In this document: in pieces, positions 1 through 8,929 of the stretch
How positions within the stretch are numbered: the first letter of the stretch is position 1
How the letters are laid out: the number at the start of each line of letters is the position of its first letter
Assembly: GCA_900318465.1 (NCBI GenBank)
Contig: ONKQ01000025.1
Coordinates: 1-38,978, forward strand
Direction of reading: 5' to 3'
Source of the DNA: an uncultured Bacteroidales bacterium
Lineage (GTDB): Bacteria > Bacteroidota > Bacteroidia > Bacteroidales > F082
DNA length: 38,978 bases
Notes under the pieces: generated by a model
Seen by the model: the letters and a program-made list of their open reading frames with translations, nothing else
Told to the model about the DNA's origin: nothing
Databases searched by the model: none
Translations under genes and position numbers: made by a program

Positions 1-1623
1 CTTCCCATAGTTGCGACTGTAGGTGAGGGTAAAGTAATGGTCCTCATGAGGTTTGAATCGCAAGGAAAGCGACGGACGAAAGACGTTGTAGTTGTACGGC
101 GTCTTGATTCCTGTGGTTTCCGAAATGCCCAAAGTGCGCACATACGAGTCGGTAAGCGTGACGGCATAACTGAACTTCTCGCTCACCTGATGGTCAAAAA
201 TGAAATAGCCCATGAAGGTGTTCTCCTTGTAATTGAAAACGTTGGTTACCAAAGTGTCAGGTTGCCATACGCCGTCAATGAGGTTTTCATAACTGAAATC
301 ATTTTCCAAATCGGAATAATTGTAAGAGAGACCAGATTGGATTCGGATTTTGTCCCATTCACGGGTATAGTCGGAGCGAGTCGAGAAAAGCCAACCGAAA
401 TAAGGCGAAGCATCACGGTTGTAAGTCACCGAATCAAGCAAATAGTTGTATTGGCGCAGGTTGCCCGACTCATTGAGGTTGCGGCTCAAGTTGGCATCCA
501 CGGTGATGTAATGCTTGGGGTCGTTGAAGTTGTGCTTGTAATAGATGTCGCCCCAATAAGAACGCGAGTCGTTCCGCGCCGTGTCGGTGGAATGGATGAC
601 CGTTCCTCGGTCGAGGATGTATTCGTCGATGTTGTCGTGGTCGAAATCGAGGTCTCCCGAGAAGTTGATGTCCAATGAGTTGTTGTCGTCAAACTGGATG
701 CCTGTGCCCGTGTTTAAATAATAGGAGTTCATATTGTTGGTATGGTTTGCCTCGCGTCGCATCAGCGTGTCGCCGCCGTCGCGATACTGCCAATTGCGGT
801 AGGAATACTCCCTCGGATTGTAGTTTTGCGACAGATACAGATAGGTATTGGTTTTCAAGGTTCTGAAATTAAGGTTGAGCGACGACCTTGCACCGAGGCG
901 TTTGCGCAGTTGCAGGTCGCCTGAAACGCTGCCGTAGAAACCCGTGGCCAAGTTTTTCTTCGTGATGATGTTCACCACAGGACCATCCCACTCGCCCGCG
1001 AAGCGTGGCGGCGTTTCGTACATGATTTCCACCTCAGCGATGTCTTCGGCCTTTTCGCCTTGCAGCATATCGGTGATTTGGCTGAACAAAACGCGAAGCG
1101 GCCTGCCGTTAAGTAGCACGAGCACGGGCTTGTTCAGGACGGTCAGCGTGTTCTCGCTCACCTTGTAGAACGAACCGGGGATTTCACGCAAGGCATCGAT
1201 GTAAGTGGCCGCAGGCGGCAGTTTCAATTCGCTGATGTTCATTTTCAGTTTGTCGAACTTGTCCTCAAAGACCTTTGAGGCAGTTACTTGCACCTCATTC
1301 AGCATTTTCACATCGGGCTTGAGGCGCAGCGTGTCAAGACGCACATCTTTGTCGAGATTGACCGAGAAAGGCAGATGCGCAAAGCCGGTGAACTTCACCA
1401 AGCCTTTGTATTGGCCTTCCTTTAGGCCGTGTAGGGCGAAGTCGCCTTGCTTGTTGGTGATGCCGTAAGTGGCTTTCACCGTGTCGTTGCCTTGCCATAC
1501 CATAACGGTGGCGTAGGGCAAGGTTCCTTGTTCGTCACAGACCGTGCCGCTCAACGTATGGGTCTGGGCTATGCCTGCCATTGAAAGCATTAGCATCAGG
1601 GTTAAGGTTGGAAAGTGTTTCAT
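1..1623 (-). CDS. TonB-dependent-receptor-like outer membrane beta-barrel protein (partial, 3' end outside window)
   Basis: The frame stays open to the left edge, so only the first 541 residues are visible and the end of the barrel is missing. Translation from ATG at 1623 gives a signal peptide ending near MAGIAQ (residue 20). A carboxypeptidase-D-regulatory-like beta domain follows (about 22-105), then a plug-like region (about 110-222, with VLLNGRPLRVLF and GPVVNIITKK), then aromatic-rich alternating strands of a barrel. This order matches the Bacteroidota family of TonB-linked outer membrane barrel proteins. No SusD partner is visible. The cargo cannot be told: it could be a transporter or only a surface barrel. 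A promoter lies 46 bp upstream of the start. Confidence 0.85.
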   Translation of the reverse strand, partial: MKHFPTLTLMLMLSMAGIAQTHTLSGTVCDEQGTLPYATVMVWQGNDTVKATYGITNKQGDFALHGLKEGQYKGLVKFTGFAHLPFSVNLDKDVRLDTLRLKPDVKMLNEVQVTASKVFEDKFDKLKMNISELKLPPAATYIDALREIPGSFYKVSENTLTVLNKPVLVLLNGRPLRVLFSQITDMLQGEKAEDIAEVEIMYETPPRFAGEWDGPVVNIITKKNLATGFYGSVSGDLQLRKRLGARSSLNLNFRTLKTNTYLYLSQNYNPREYSYRNWQYRDGGDTLMRREANHTNNMNSYYLNTGTGIQFDDNNSLDINFSGDLDFDHDNIDEYILDRGTVIHSTDTARNDSRSYWGDIYYKHNFNDPKHYITVDANLSRNLNESGNLRQYNYLLDSVTYNRDASPYFGWLFSTRSDYTREWDKIRIQSGLSYNYSDLENDFSYENLIDGVWQPDTLVTNVFNYKENTFMGYFIFDHQVSEKFSYAVTLTDSYVRTLGISETTGIKTPYNYNVFRPSLSLRFKPHEDHYFTLTYSRNYGK

Positions 1624-1668
1624 TGTTGAATCGTTGATTGTTTAACTGTTGAATTGTTGATTTTGTGG

Positions 1669-1699
1669 CAAAAGTAGCCCAAGCCGATGACCTGTCAAC
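1669..1699 (-). promoter_or_regulatory. Bacteroidota-type promoter for the barrel protein
   Basis: On the minus strand the -7 box TACTTTTG (1676-1669) matches TAnnTTTG, with GTTGAC (1699-1694) 17 bp upstream as a -33 element. The leader down to the ATG at 1623 is made of loosely repeated TTGTTGA/TTGATTG units (about 1622-1664). Confidence 0.6.
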
Positions 1700-1788
1700 G
1701 GGATTACAATTTTGATTTGGCGGCTTACAAATCTTTCTTTGAGAACAATTTGCAAACAACTAAAACACAACAAGATAAGGAAGTGAAA

Positions 1789-3498
1789 TTACAAGCGGTT
1801 CTTCAATTCGTCAGGCTCGAAACCCAACTTTTTGCGGAGTTCGCTGCGGCTTTTATTGATGGAATGGACACTCAAGCCGAGCAAGTCGCCCATCTCCGTG
1901 TTGGTGAGGCCGCTGCACGAGAGCAGGCACACTTTGGCGTCGGTTTCGTTCAGTTCGGGGTATTGCTCGACAATCATGGCCTGCAAGCCCGGATAAGCCG
2001 CCTCGATGACCGACACGGCACTCTCGACTGCGGTCTCCTTCCCGTTCATCACCTGTCGCACCAAAGGTTTCCACTCCATCTTGGGGTCGTAGGCGTTTTT
2101 CTCAATGCGTGAGGCGGATAGAATCAGGCGGAGGCGGTTCGTAAGTTCCTGTTTCACAAACGGATTCTCCTCGGGTTGTTTGGGTTCTGTCACTTGGATT
2201 TCCGGCTTTGGTGCTTCAGGCTGGGTCTCAACCATTTCCGTTTTCGGCTTGCGTTTCAGCCAAAACAGCAAGGCCCCTATTATTAACAGGAGTGCCGAAA
2301 TAGCCACGATGCAGAAAACCATGGTTTTATGTTGCTTTTGAAGGTGCTTTTCAGCCATCGCATTACGCAAATTCAAATAATCGTTTCGCTGCTGCTGCCG
2401 ACGGTAATTTTTGATTACACCATAACTCTCGCCATACACGGTTTCATCAGCCGTAATCCAATGCGTCAAGAAAACCGGATACAGGTCGTGTTGCCGACCA
2501 TAGAAGCAAAACACGTCGGCGCCACCCAGTTTATACTTTCTATCGAATTGCATCGCACTCGCCCAAACACCGCTATAATAAGCGGTCGAATCGTCGTCTA
2601 TCGGCTTAATCTTGTGTCTAACATTATGATTAAAAAACAGTTTGTATATGCCGTATGCCTTGGTTGCCAATTTCAGTCCTGTGGCTTCAGCCTCCAATAG
2701 TCGCAAATATTGCAAGCCCGCATCTCTTTGGTCAAAAAACTTGTCGCCAGCCAGTATACCTTGGTTGAACATACCACGCCACTGGGCTTCTTTGTTGCCA
2801 CTTTCGACTGCAAATTCAAGACAATTGGCCAAATGGATTGCAGCATCGGTGAACTCCTCCAAAAAACATTGGTTTACGCCCATCATGTTCTGCACGAAGG
2901 CCCTCTCATATAAACGGTTGCCAAAATAACGGTCGGCAGAATCCAAGGCGACTGCGGCTTCTCCATATCTGTCCATCCAATGCAAATGCCTTCCCATCTG
3001 GAAAAAGGCGCGGGCAGCGGTGAGGCTATCGCCCGCCCGAAGCGCATAGTCTGTGGCTTCTTCGAAAGATTGCAAGGCCAAACCATCGGCATAAATCGAC
3101 TGCAAGTCGTAACCCTTGTAAAGTGCGGCCAAAGCAGCCTTTTTGGGTTGGCCTTTTCGAGCGAAATAGGCAGGAGCACCATCAAGGTCGGGAGAGGTGT
3201 AGATGCGGTTCATCACCTTATCAAACAAAAAGTTACCATTCGATGCAGTAGGGTCGGTGGCATCGCGGTCGTCGCCGTAGATGGCGCGGCCTTGCAGCAA
3301 GGCCATCTCCATGCGTTGGGCTTCGGTGAAATAGACTTCCATGTGCATTGCACTATCAATTAAATGCAAGGCACTTTCAGGATAGGTTTCCAAAACAGAT
3401 TCGGCTTGGCGGAGCAACTGCTTCGCCTCGCGTTGTGACGGGTTGCAGGCGGTCAAGGCCAACAACAGACTACCAAAAATCAAATGACTTATTTTCAT
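1789..3498 (-). CDS. TPR lipoprotein/membrane regulator with C-terminal LuxR-type helix-turn-helix
   Basis: A 569-residue protein when started at ATG 3498. The frame is open further upstream, but this start gives a lipoprotein-like signal (LLLALTAC, Cys about residue 17) and lies behind a promoter. Residues about 20-370 are helical TPR-like repeats (for example ESALHLIDSAMH). A single TM segment lies at about 393-415, followed by a short charged linker and a C-terminal HTH of LuxR/GerE type (about 515-560, LTNTEMGDLLGLSVHSINK). Proteins of this build are common in Bacteroidota. They are thought to sense something in the periplasm and act on DNA from the membrane. The target is unknown. Confidence 0.8.
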   Translation of the reverse strand: MKISHLIFGSLLLALTACNPSQREAKQLLRQAESVLETYPESALHLIDSAMHMEVYFTEAQRMEMALLQGRAIYGDDRDATDPTASNGNFLFDKVMNRIYTSPDLDGAPAYFARKGQPKKAALAALYKGYDLQSIYADGLALQSFEEATDYALRAGDSLTAARAFFQMGRHLHWMDRYGEAAVALDSADRYFGNRLYERAFVQNMMGVNQCFLEEFTDAAIHLANCLEFAVESGNKEAQWRGMFNQGILAGDKFFDQRDAGLQYLRLLEAEATGLKLATKAYGIYKLFFNHNVRHKIKPIDDDSTAYYSGVWASAMQFDRKYKLGGADVFCFYGRQHDLYPVFLTHWITADETVYGESYGVIKNYRRQQQRNDYLNLRNAMAEKHLQKQHKTMVFCIVAISALLLIIGALLFWLKRKPKTEMVETQPEAPKPEIQVTEPKQPEENPFVKQELTNRLRLILSASRIEKNAYDPKMEWKPLVRQVMNGKETAVESAVSVIEAAYPGLQAMIVEQYPELNETDAKVCLLSCSGLTNTEMGDLLGLSVHSINKSRSELRKKLGFEPDELKNRL

Positions 3499-3554
3499 AA
3501 AGGCAAAATTACGGAATAAAATGTTCGCTCGTTGCATAAAACCAAATTTTGGCG

Positions 3555-3588
3555 CAAAAGTAGCGCAAGGAAAAAAGCGATTGCCAAA
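3555..3588 (-). promoter_or_regulatory. Promoter for the TPR-HTH regulator
   Basis: TACTTTTG on the minus strand (3562-3555) fits the -7 consensus, with TTTG (3588-3585) 22 bp upstream. It lies 56 bp before the ATG at 3498 and so excludes the longer open frame as the start. The rest of 3499-3722 holds no gene that I can see. Confidence 0.6.
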
Positions 3589-3722
3589 ATTACAGCCTTC
3601 TTTTCGGTTTTTACAAGCATTTTTCCATAGAAAAATCATAAATAACTGAAAATCAATCGGACAAAAAACAGGTTTTACAATTTGGGTGGTTAGAAAATAT
3701 AGTTCTTGAGGCGGACAAAAAC

Positions 3723-4949
3723 TTAAATTTTGACCTCTTTCCGCATGGCATGGCGCACCGTGAGGAAGGCCGAAGTGCATCCCACCGCGAGGATGGTGAC
3801 GAAAATCAGCAGCACGTCTTTTAATTTCAACAGCACTGGATAGGCATCCACCACATAGTTGCCGCCCGTGCCAAACTTCACGAAACCGAACTGCTGTTGC
3901 AACAGCACCAAAATGATACCCAACAGCAAGCCAATGATGCCTCCCGCCACGGAAATCAACAGGCCTTCATTTAGGAAAATGCGCTGAATCAGGCGTTTGT
4001 CGGCTCCCATGGATTTCAGGATTTCCGTGTCTTTGCGCTTGTCGATCATCAGCATGGAGAGGGAGCCAACTACATTGAATGTGGCCAAAACCAGAATGAA
4101 AGTGAGTATGACATAGACTGCCCATTTCTCAGAACGCATGATTCGGTAAAGCGTTTCTTGCTGCTCCTGCTGGTTTTTCACGCTGAACCCCTCCCCTATC
4201 GCGACTTTCACTTCTTTTTTCACCTTATGAATATCGGCGTTGGAGGTAGTGAAAAGCTCCACATTCGAGGCTTTATCCTCGTATTCAAGCAGTTCCGAAA
4301 GCCAATCGAAAGGCACGAGCACCATTTTTTCGTCTTGTTCCTGCTCGGTGGAGAACACGCTACGCACGTTCAGCACGTCGGAGTTGAAACTGTTTTCGAG
4401 GCTCATCATGGAGGCGTTGCCGCGCTTGGGCACATACACGCGCACCATCGCGTAAGGATCGTGGGCATTAATGCCGAGATACCACGCCACGCCCGCGCCC
4501 GGAACGGCGAAGCTATGCCCGTCCTCGTCGGCGAGTTGCAGGCCGTCATTGCCGTAGATGATTTCGTTTAGTCGGTTAATGTATTGATATTCAACGCCAA
4601 CACCTTTCACTTGCCCGATGTGTTGTTTGTCGTTGGCACGGAATAGTGCGTCTTCGGTAATCGTGGGAATCACATACTCAACACCTTGGATTTCATTGAG
4701 TTGGCTCAATGGAAAAGCCGTCAAATCAATCGTTTTGCCTTTCACGGCTGAGATTTGCAAGTCAGGCGTGAGGCGGTTGTTCATCGAGGAAATCACCTTC
4801 TCCAGTCCATTGAAGGCCGACAATACCACGATAAGCGCAAACGAGCCGACACTAATACCGAGAATGGAAATCCATGTGATGATATTGATGAGGTTGTGGC
4901 TCTTTTTGGCCAAGAGGTAACGGTTTGCTATGAACAGCGGCAGTCTCAC
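3723..4949 (-). CDS. LolC/LolE-type ABC transporter permease (FtsX family)
   Basis: A 408-residue inner membrane protein. One TM segment near residues 22-46 is followed by a large periplasmic domain (about 47-275) and three further TM segments near 278-300, 330-352 and 373-395. That is the four-TM layout of MacB/FtsX and LolC/E permeases. The N-terminal LFIANRYL and SHNLINIITWISILGI stretches are typical of LolC/E, which lift lipoproteins from the inner membrane for transfer to the outer membrane together with the LolD ATPase. LolD is not in the window. The start is GTG at 4949 and overlaps the rbfA stop by four bases (GTGA), so the two are translationally coupled. Confidence 0.88.
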   Translation of the reverse strand: MRLPLFIANRYLLAKKSHNLINIITWISILGISVGSFALIVVLSAFNGLEKVISSMNNRLTPDLQISAVKGKTIDLTAFPLSQLNEIQGVEYVIPTITEDALFRANDKQHIGQVKGVGVEYQYINRLNEIIYGNDGLQLADEDGHSFAVPGAGVAWYLGINAHDPYAMVRVYVPKRGNASMMSLENSFNSDVLNVRSVFSTEQEQDEKMVLVPFDWLSELLEYEDKASNVELFTTSNADIHKVKKEVKVAIGEGFSVKNQQEQQETLYRIMRSEKWAVYVILTFILVLATFNVVGSLSMLMIDKRKDTEILKSMGADKRLIQRIFLNEGLLISVAGGIIGLLLGIILVLLQQQFGFVKFGTGGNYVVDAYPVLLKLKDVLLIFVTILAVGCTSAFLTVRHAMRKEVKI

Positions 4950-5290
4950 TTTTCGGGATGCAACAGATTGTCGATGTTTTCTATGTAGTCGAGCGAGTCG
5001 TCCTCAAAGAAACGCAGTTCGGGCACGACGCGCATTTGGTGTCGGATACGGTTGCCGAGCAAACCCCGAATGGCTCTGCCGTTTTGGCCCACTTCCTCGA
5101 CCACTTTTTTCTTGTCGTCCACGCCGAAAACGCTCAAATACACATTGGCATAGCCAAGGTCAGACGTGACCCTCACGTGGGTCACCGTTATCATCAACAT
5201 CGGCACTTTCGGCTTCAGTTCCTTCTGGAAAATATCGCCTAATTCCTTTTGTATCAGTTTATTTACCTTTTCTAATCTTTTGCCGTCCAT
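4946..5290 (-). CDS. rbfA: Ribosome-binding factor A
   Basis: A 114-residue protein with the RbfA KH-like fold signature: an N-terminal basic helix (RLEKVNKLIQKELGDIF), central strands with VRVTSDLGYANVYLSVFG, and the C-terminal RIRHQMRVVPELRFFEDDS. RbfA binds the 30S subunit and helps mature the 5' end of 16S rRNA; it matters most in the cold. Its length is normal for the family. It is the first gene of a two-gene operon with the LolC/E permease, an order often seen in Bacteroidota. Confidence 0.93.
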   Translation of the reverse strand: MDGKRLEKVNKLIQKELGDIFQKELKPKVPMLMITVTHVRVTSDLGYANVYLSVFGVDDKKKVVEEVGQNGRAIRGLLGNRIRHQMRVVPELRFFEDDSLDYIENIDNLLHPEK

Positions 5291-5342
5291 AAAGTTTGAA
5301 TTTAAAATTTAAGATTCAAAATTCAAGATTTGAGATTTGGTG

Positions 5343-5350
5343 CAAAAATA
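5343..5350 (-). promoter_or_regulatory. -7 promoter box for rbfA-lolC/E
   Basis: TATTTTTG on the minus strand, 52 bp before the rbfA ATG. No clear -33 element is visible because it would lie inside the 3' end of dtd. Confidence 0.5.
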
Positions 5351-5362
5351 GACAAAACTTTG

Positions 5363-5815
5363 CTATTCGCGGTGTTTTGAGTCCATCAAAATCGTCACTG
5401 GCCCATCATTCAGCAGCTCTACCGCCATCATCGCGCCAAATTCACCGCTTTGCACTGGGCGGCCAGAGATTTCCGCAAGCCGGTTCAAGAACAACTCATA
5501 AAGAGGAATGGCCTGCTCTGGGCGGGCAGCACGGATGAAACTCGGTCGGTTGCCTTTCTTGGTCAGCGCGTGGAGGGTGAACTGGCTCACCACGAGGAAC
5601 GAACCACAGACTTGGTTGATGTCTAAGTTCATGGAATCGTTGCCGTCGTCGAAAATGCGAAGTTTGGTGAGTTTGGAGCAAAGCCACTCCACATCCTCTT
5701 GCGTGTCGGCCTCCTCGATGCCGAGCAAAACCATCATTCCCAAGCCGATTTCCGACTTCACCTTGCCGTCAATCGTGACGGAAGCGTGGGTAACTCTTTG
5801 TGCTACAATTCGCAT
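5363..5815 (-). CDS. dtd: D-aminoacyl-tRNA deacylase
   Basis: A 150-residue protein matching DTD along its whole length: MRIVAQRVTHASVTIDG at the start, the SQFTL motif in LVVSQFTLHALTKKGNRPSF, and the C-terminal NDGPVTILMDS with the Gly-cisPro motif. DTD removes D-amino acids and glycine wrongly attached to tRNA. It lies 4 bp downstream of holA and is probably transcribed with holA and the AMP nucleosidase gene. Confidence 0.95.
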   Translation of the reverse strand: MRIVAQRVTHASVTIDGKVKSEIGLGMMVLLGIEEADTQEDVEWLCSKLTKLRIFDDGNDSMNLDINQVCGSFLVVSQFTLHALTKKGNRPSFIRAARPEQAIPLYELFLNRLAEISGRPVQSGEFGAMMAVELLNDGPVTILMDSKHRE

Positions 5816-5819
5816 TGCC

Positions 5820-6818
5820 TTAATGCATTAGTTTGAAAATCATCTCTCTATACAAATCCTTCTCGCTCACCTCGCCGCTCTCGTAGCCCTTCGATTTCAT
5901 GTCGAACTCTCGCAAAATGGAAATGTTGCGGATGCACACCTGCGGCGGATAGTTGCGGGCTGCCGTTTGGTAATCTCTTACAAAATAAGGATTTACACCC
6001 AACAAACTCGCCAATGCCCCTTGAGATTTGTCGGCGGCCAAATGCAACTTGAGAATCTTCGTGAAATAGCCATAAAGCGTTATCGCTGTGACCAACAGCG
6101 GATTATCTTTACCGTTGTCACCGAAATAGTTCACGATGCGGTTGGCTTTTAGTATGTCGCGGTTGCCAATGGCATTTTGCAACTCAAACACGTTGAAGTC
6201 CTTGGAAATACCAATATTGCGCTCCACGTCGGCATCGTCGATGCTCTTGTTTTTGGGCAAGGCGATGGTGAGTTTCTTCAGTTCGTTGGCGATTTTGTGG
6301 AGGTCGGTGCCGAGGAAATCGGCCAACATCTGCGTTGCCTTCGGCGTGATGCTGTAGCCGTCGGCCTTCAGATAATTCTGAATCCAGCTGGGTATGTTGC
6401 TGTCGTACAGTTTCTTCGACTCGAACCAAACGCCTTTCTTGTCAATCTTCTTGGCCAAGGTCTTGCGCTTGTCGAACTTCTTGTATTTATAGACGAAAAC
6501 GAGCAGCGTGGTTTCGGGAATGGTGTCGAGATAGGCCTCGAAATTCTCCAAGTTCTTCACATCCTGCGCCTCCTTGACGATGACCACCATGCGCTCACCC
6601 ATCATCGGGAAGCTGCGGGCGTGGTTGGCAATGGTCTCCACATCTACGTCGCGGCCATACAGCACGATTTGGTTGAAAGCGCGGTCGGCCTCGTCCAAGG
6701 CTTCGTTTTCGATGGTATCCGAAATCATGTCGATGAAATACGGCTCGTCGCCCGTCAGGAAATAGATGGGCGCGAAGTTCTTCTTGTGGATTTCGGAAAG
6801 AATCTGTTCGTAAGTCAT
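5820..6818 (-). CDS. holA: DNA polymerase III subunit delta
   Basis: A 332-residue protein with the features of the clamp-loader delta subunit: the N-terminal PIYFLTGDEPYFIDMISDTI, TTLLVFVYKYKKFDKRKTLAKKI in the middle, and the LADFLGTDLHKIANELKKL segment before the C-terminal helical domain. Delta opens the sliding clamp for the replicative polymerase. Its length is usual for the family. Its ATG overlaps the stop of the AMP nucleosidase gene by one base (TGATG), which indicates co-translation. Confidence 0.92.
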   Translation of the reverse strand: MTYEQILSEIHKKNFAPIYFLTGDEPYFIDMISDTIENEALDEADRAFNQIVLYGRDVDVETIANHARSFPMMGERMVVIVKEAQDVKNLENFEAYLDTIPETTLLVFVYKYKKFDKRKTLAKKIDKKGVWFESKKLYDSNIPSWIQNYLKADGYSITPKATQMLADFLGTDLHKIANELKKLTIALPKNKSIDDADVERNIGISKDFNVFELQNAIGNRDILKANRIVNYFGDNGKDNPLLVTAITLYGYFTKILKLHLAADKSQGALASLLGVNPYFVRDYQTAARNYPPQVCIRNISILREFDMKSKGYESGEVSEKDLYREMIFKLMH

Positions 6819-7588
6819 CAGAACTTCAAGTGCTTGACGGTGATACCATTATTAATAAGTTGCCGTAGTGAGTCGATGCCAATGCGCAGGTGCTCGCCCA
6901 CGAAGTTCTTGCTGACGTGCTTGTCGCTCTCCTCGGTCTTGACGCCTTCGGGCACCATCGGGTTGTCGGACACCAAAAGCAACGCGCCAGTCGGGATTTC
7001 GTTGTGGAACCCGACCATGAAAATGGTGGCTGTTTCCATATCGACCGCCATGCAGCGGATTTTGCGGAGGTAGTCCTTGAAATTGTCGTCGTGTTCCCAC
7101 ACGCGACGGTTGGTGGTATAGACTGTGCCCGTCCAATAGTCGCGGCCATAGTCGCGAATGGTGGTGGAGATGGCTTTTTCGAGGCTGAATGCCGGCAGTG
7201 CAGGCACTTCGGGCGGAAAATAGTCGTTTGAAGTACCCTCGCCACGGATGGCCGCGATGGGCAAAATCAAGTCGCCAACCCTGTTGATTCTCTTGATACC
7301 TCCGCACTTGCCAAGAAACAATACAGCCTTGGGCTTCACGGCAACCAACAAGTCCATAATGGTAGCAGCGTTGGCACTGCCCATGCTGAAATTAATGATG
7401 GTGATTTCGCCGTCAGTGGCACAGGGCATTGATTTGTCGCGGCCAACCACCTCAACGCCTTGCCATTCGGCGAAACGGTCGACATAATTCTGGAAATTGG
7501 TCAGCAGGATGTACTTCCCGAACTTCTCCAACGGCAGGCCCGTATAGCGCGGCAGCCAGTTTTCAACTATCTCTTGTTTGGTTTTCAT
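6818..7588 (-). CDS. amn: AMP nucleosidase
   Basis: A 256-residue nucleoside-phosphorylase-superfamily protein matching the short Bacteroidota AMP nucleosidases: N-terminal KQEIVENWLPRYTG, LFLGKCGGIK at the phosphate/ribose site, AVDMETATIFMVG with the conserved Met-Glu, and LLVSDNPMVPEGVKT. It would split AMP into adenine and ribose 5-phosphate. The E. coli enzyme is much longer because of an extra N-terminal regulatory domain that is absent here. It is the first gene of amn-holA-dtd. Confidence 0.9.
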   Translation of the reverse strand: MKTKQEIVENWLPRYTGLPLEKFGKYILLTNFQNYVDRFAEWQGVEVVGRDKSMPCATDGEITIINFSMGSANAATIMDLLVAVKPKAVLFLGKCGGIKRINRVGDLILPIAAIRGEGTSNDYFPPEVPALPAFSLEKAISTTIRDYGRDYWTGTVYTTNRRVWEHDDNFKDYLRKIRCMAVDMETATIFMVGFHNEIPTGALLLVSDNPMVPEGVKTEESDKHVSKNFVGEHLRIGIDSLRQLINNGITVKHLKF

Positions 7589-7607
7589 TTGCTTTCGAAT
7601 GTTTGTG

Positions 7608-7615
7608 CAAAGGTA
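7608..7615 (-). promoter_or_regulatory. -7 promoter box for amn-holA-dtd
   Basis: TACCTTTG on the minus strand, 19 bp before the amn ATG. The -33 element is not clear. The 7589-7652 gap also has to hold the promoter for the divergent sigma factor gene, for which I see no good box. Confidence 0.5.
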
Positions 7616-7682
7616 GGAATTTTTTCTTGAAAGTGTAAGATTTCGCGTTTTTATGCGATATGATTACAAACGAAAGCCAAAA

Positions 7683-8171
7683 ATGACCCTTGAGGAGTTC
7701 AAACGAGACATCCTGCGATTGCAGCCCAGATTGCAACGAACCGCCGAGCTAATCGTTGGCGACCCTGACAGCGCATCGGATGCCGTGCAGGAAACCGTCA
7801 TTGCGCTTTGGGAGCAACACGCAACGACAAAAGGCAGCGAGGCTCTGGAAAAACTCAGCCTGACCATCGTCAAAAGGCGGTGCATCGACCTGCTCAGGAA
7901 ACGGCAACCCTTGCAGCCCATCGACGAGGCAAGCCTAATGACGACCGAGCCCCCCAAAGACGACTTGGAAGAACGCTACCAATTGGCGCGACAGCTTGTT
8001 GACCGCCTGCCAAAACGCCAACGCGACGCCATCCTGATGAAATACGAGCAAAGAATGAGCAACGCTGAAATCGAGCAAGCGACGGGGATGAGCAGCACGC
8101 ACCTCTACGCCACCCTTTCGCGGGCCTACAAAGCACTCAGAAACGCAATCGAAAAACTCAAAATAGAATAA
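7683..8171 (+). CDS. ECF-type RNA polymerase sigma factor
   Basis: 162 residues from ATG 7683; an in-frame ATG at 7653 would add ten residues. I prefer 7683 because MTLEEFKRDILRLQPRL looks like the usual start of this family. Sigma region 2 lies at about 10-75 (SDAVQETVIALWEQH, KRRCIDLLRKR) and region 4 at about 100-158 (LPKRQRDAILMKYEQRMSNAEIE..., an HTH). The anti-sigma candidate begins 2 bp after its stop and an outer membrane protein gene follows with overlap, so this is probably a sigma/anti-sigma operon controlling an envelope response. Confidence 0.88.
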   Translation: MTLEEFKRDILRLQPRLQRTAELIVGDPDSASDAVQETVIALWEQHATTKGSEALEKLSLTIVKRRCIDLLRKRQPLQPIDEASLMTTEPPKDDLEERYQLARQLVDRLPKRQRDAILMKYEQRMSNAEIEQATGMSSTHLYATLSRAYKALRNAIEKLKIE

Positions 8172-8173
8172 CG

Positions 8174-8929
8174 ATGAAAGAAGAAAACGAAATAAACGAC
8201 GAACTCAGGCAACTGCTTGACACACTGGACGAACACGGCAAAAACACGCGGCGACAGCAACAACTCAGCGACTTAATAGACCATTTGGCCGAGGAAGAAA
8301 AAACGGCCATCCTACCTCAAAAGCAGCGCAAATTTACTCTGCTTTGGTGGGCTATGGGTGCTGCGGCTGTGTGCCTCTTGCTTTGGCTGATTCTGAAACC
8401 AACTGAAAACCAAATCGATAACAAAGAACAATGGCTTGCCAAAGAAACGCTACCTACTGATACAGTAGCGGTGGAAATCAGCGAGGAAATCGCACCCGCC
8501 CAAGAGCCAGTCTTGGTTCAAGAGCCGATTGCCGAGAAAACACCTATCAAGGTTACGAAGCCAAAGACAAAAAAGGAAAAGCTTTTTGAAACGACTCGAA
8601 TCGAAACCGAGAAAGCACCTGTCTTAGCTCAAGTTGAGGAAACGGAAACAGTTGATTCTGTTGAAACTAAACCCACAACAACCCTAAACGAATTGCCACA
8701 AGAATCGTTGGCTTTGGAAAGCCAAGTTCCTAAACGCAGGGTCATCAAAAGCGAAAGTTTGGTGGGTTATGGCAAAATGGACAAACAACCTGAAATAAAT
8801 TCGGCTAAACAACCCGTTCTCGAGGATAAGACAATTTTTGGCCAGCCGCAAGACCCGAATATGAAAAATGGCATGTTGGCTATGGAAATCAACCTTGAAA
8901 ATCAACCAATTAAAACTTATACAAAATGA
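8174..8929 (+). CDS. Membrane-anchored anti-sigma factor candidate
   Basis: 251 residues. A charged cytoplasmic N-terminus (about 1-53, with helical LRQLLDTLDEHGKN and LSDLIDHLAEEEK) is followed by one TM segment (54-74, FTLLWWAMGAAAVCLLLWL). A long low-complexity periplasmic part rich in Glu, Lys, Thr and Pro runs to about 190. Its short C-terminal stretch contains SLVGYGKMDKQPEIN. No zinc-binding anti-sigma motif is visible, so the role is inferred from topology and from its place directly after an ECF sigma gene. It overlaps the next gene by four bases (ATGA). Confidence 0.65.
   Translation: MKEENEINDELRQLLDTLDEHGKNTRRQQQLSDLIDHLAEEEKTAILPQKQRKFTLLWWAMGAAAVCLLLWLILKPTENQIDNKEQWLAKETLPTDTVAVEISEEIAPAQEPVLVQEPIAEKTPIKVTKPKTKKEKLFETTRIETEKAPVLAQVEETETVDSVETKPTTTLNELPQESLALESQVPKRRVIKSESLVGYGKMDKQPEINSAKQPVLEDKTIFGQPQDPNMKNGMLAMEINLENQPIKTYTK

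Noticed and set aside
37-678. A 213-codon open frame on the plus strand at the left edge
   Set aside because: It is antisense to the barrel of the TonB-receptor-like gene, which is open to the edge with a signal peptide and plug.
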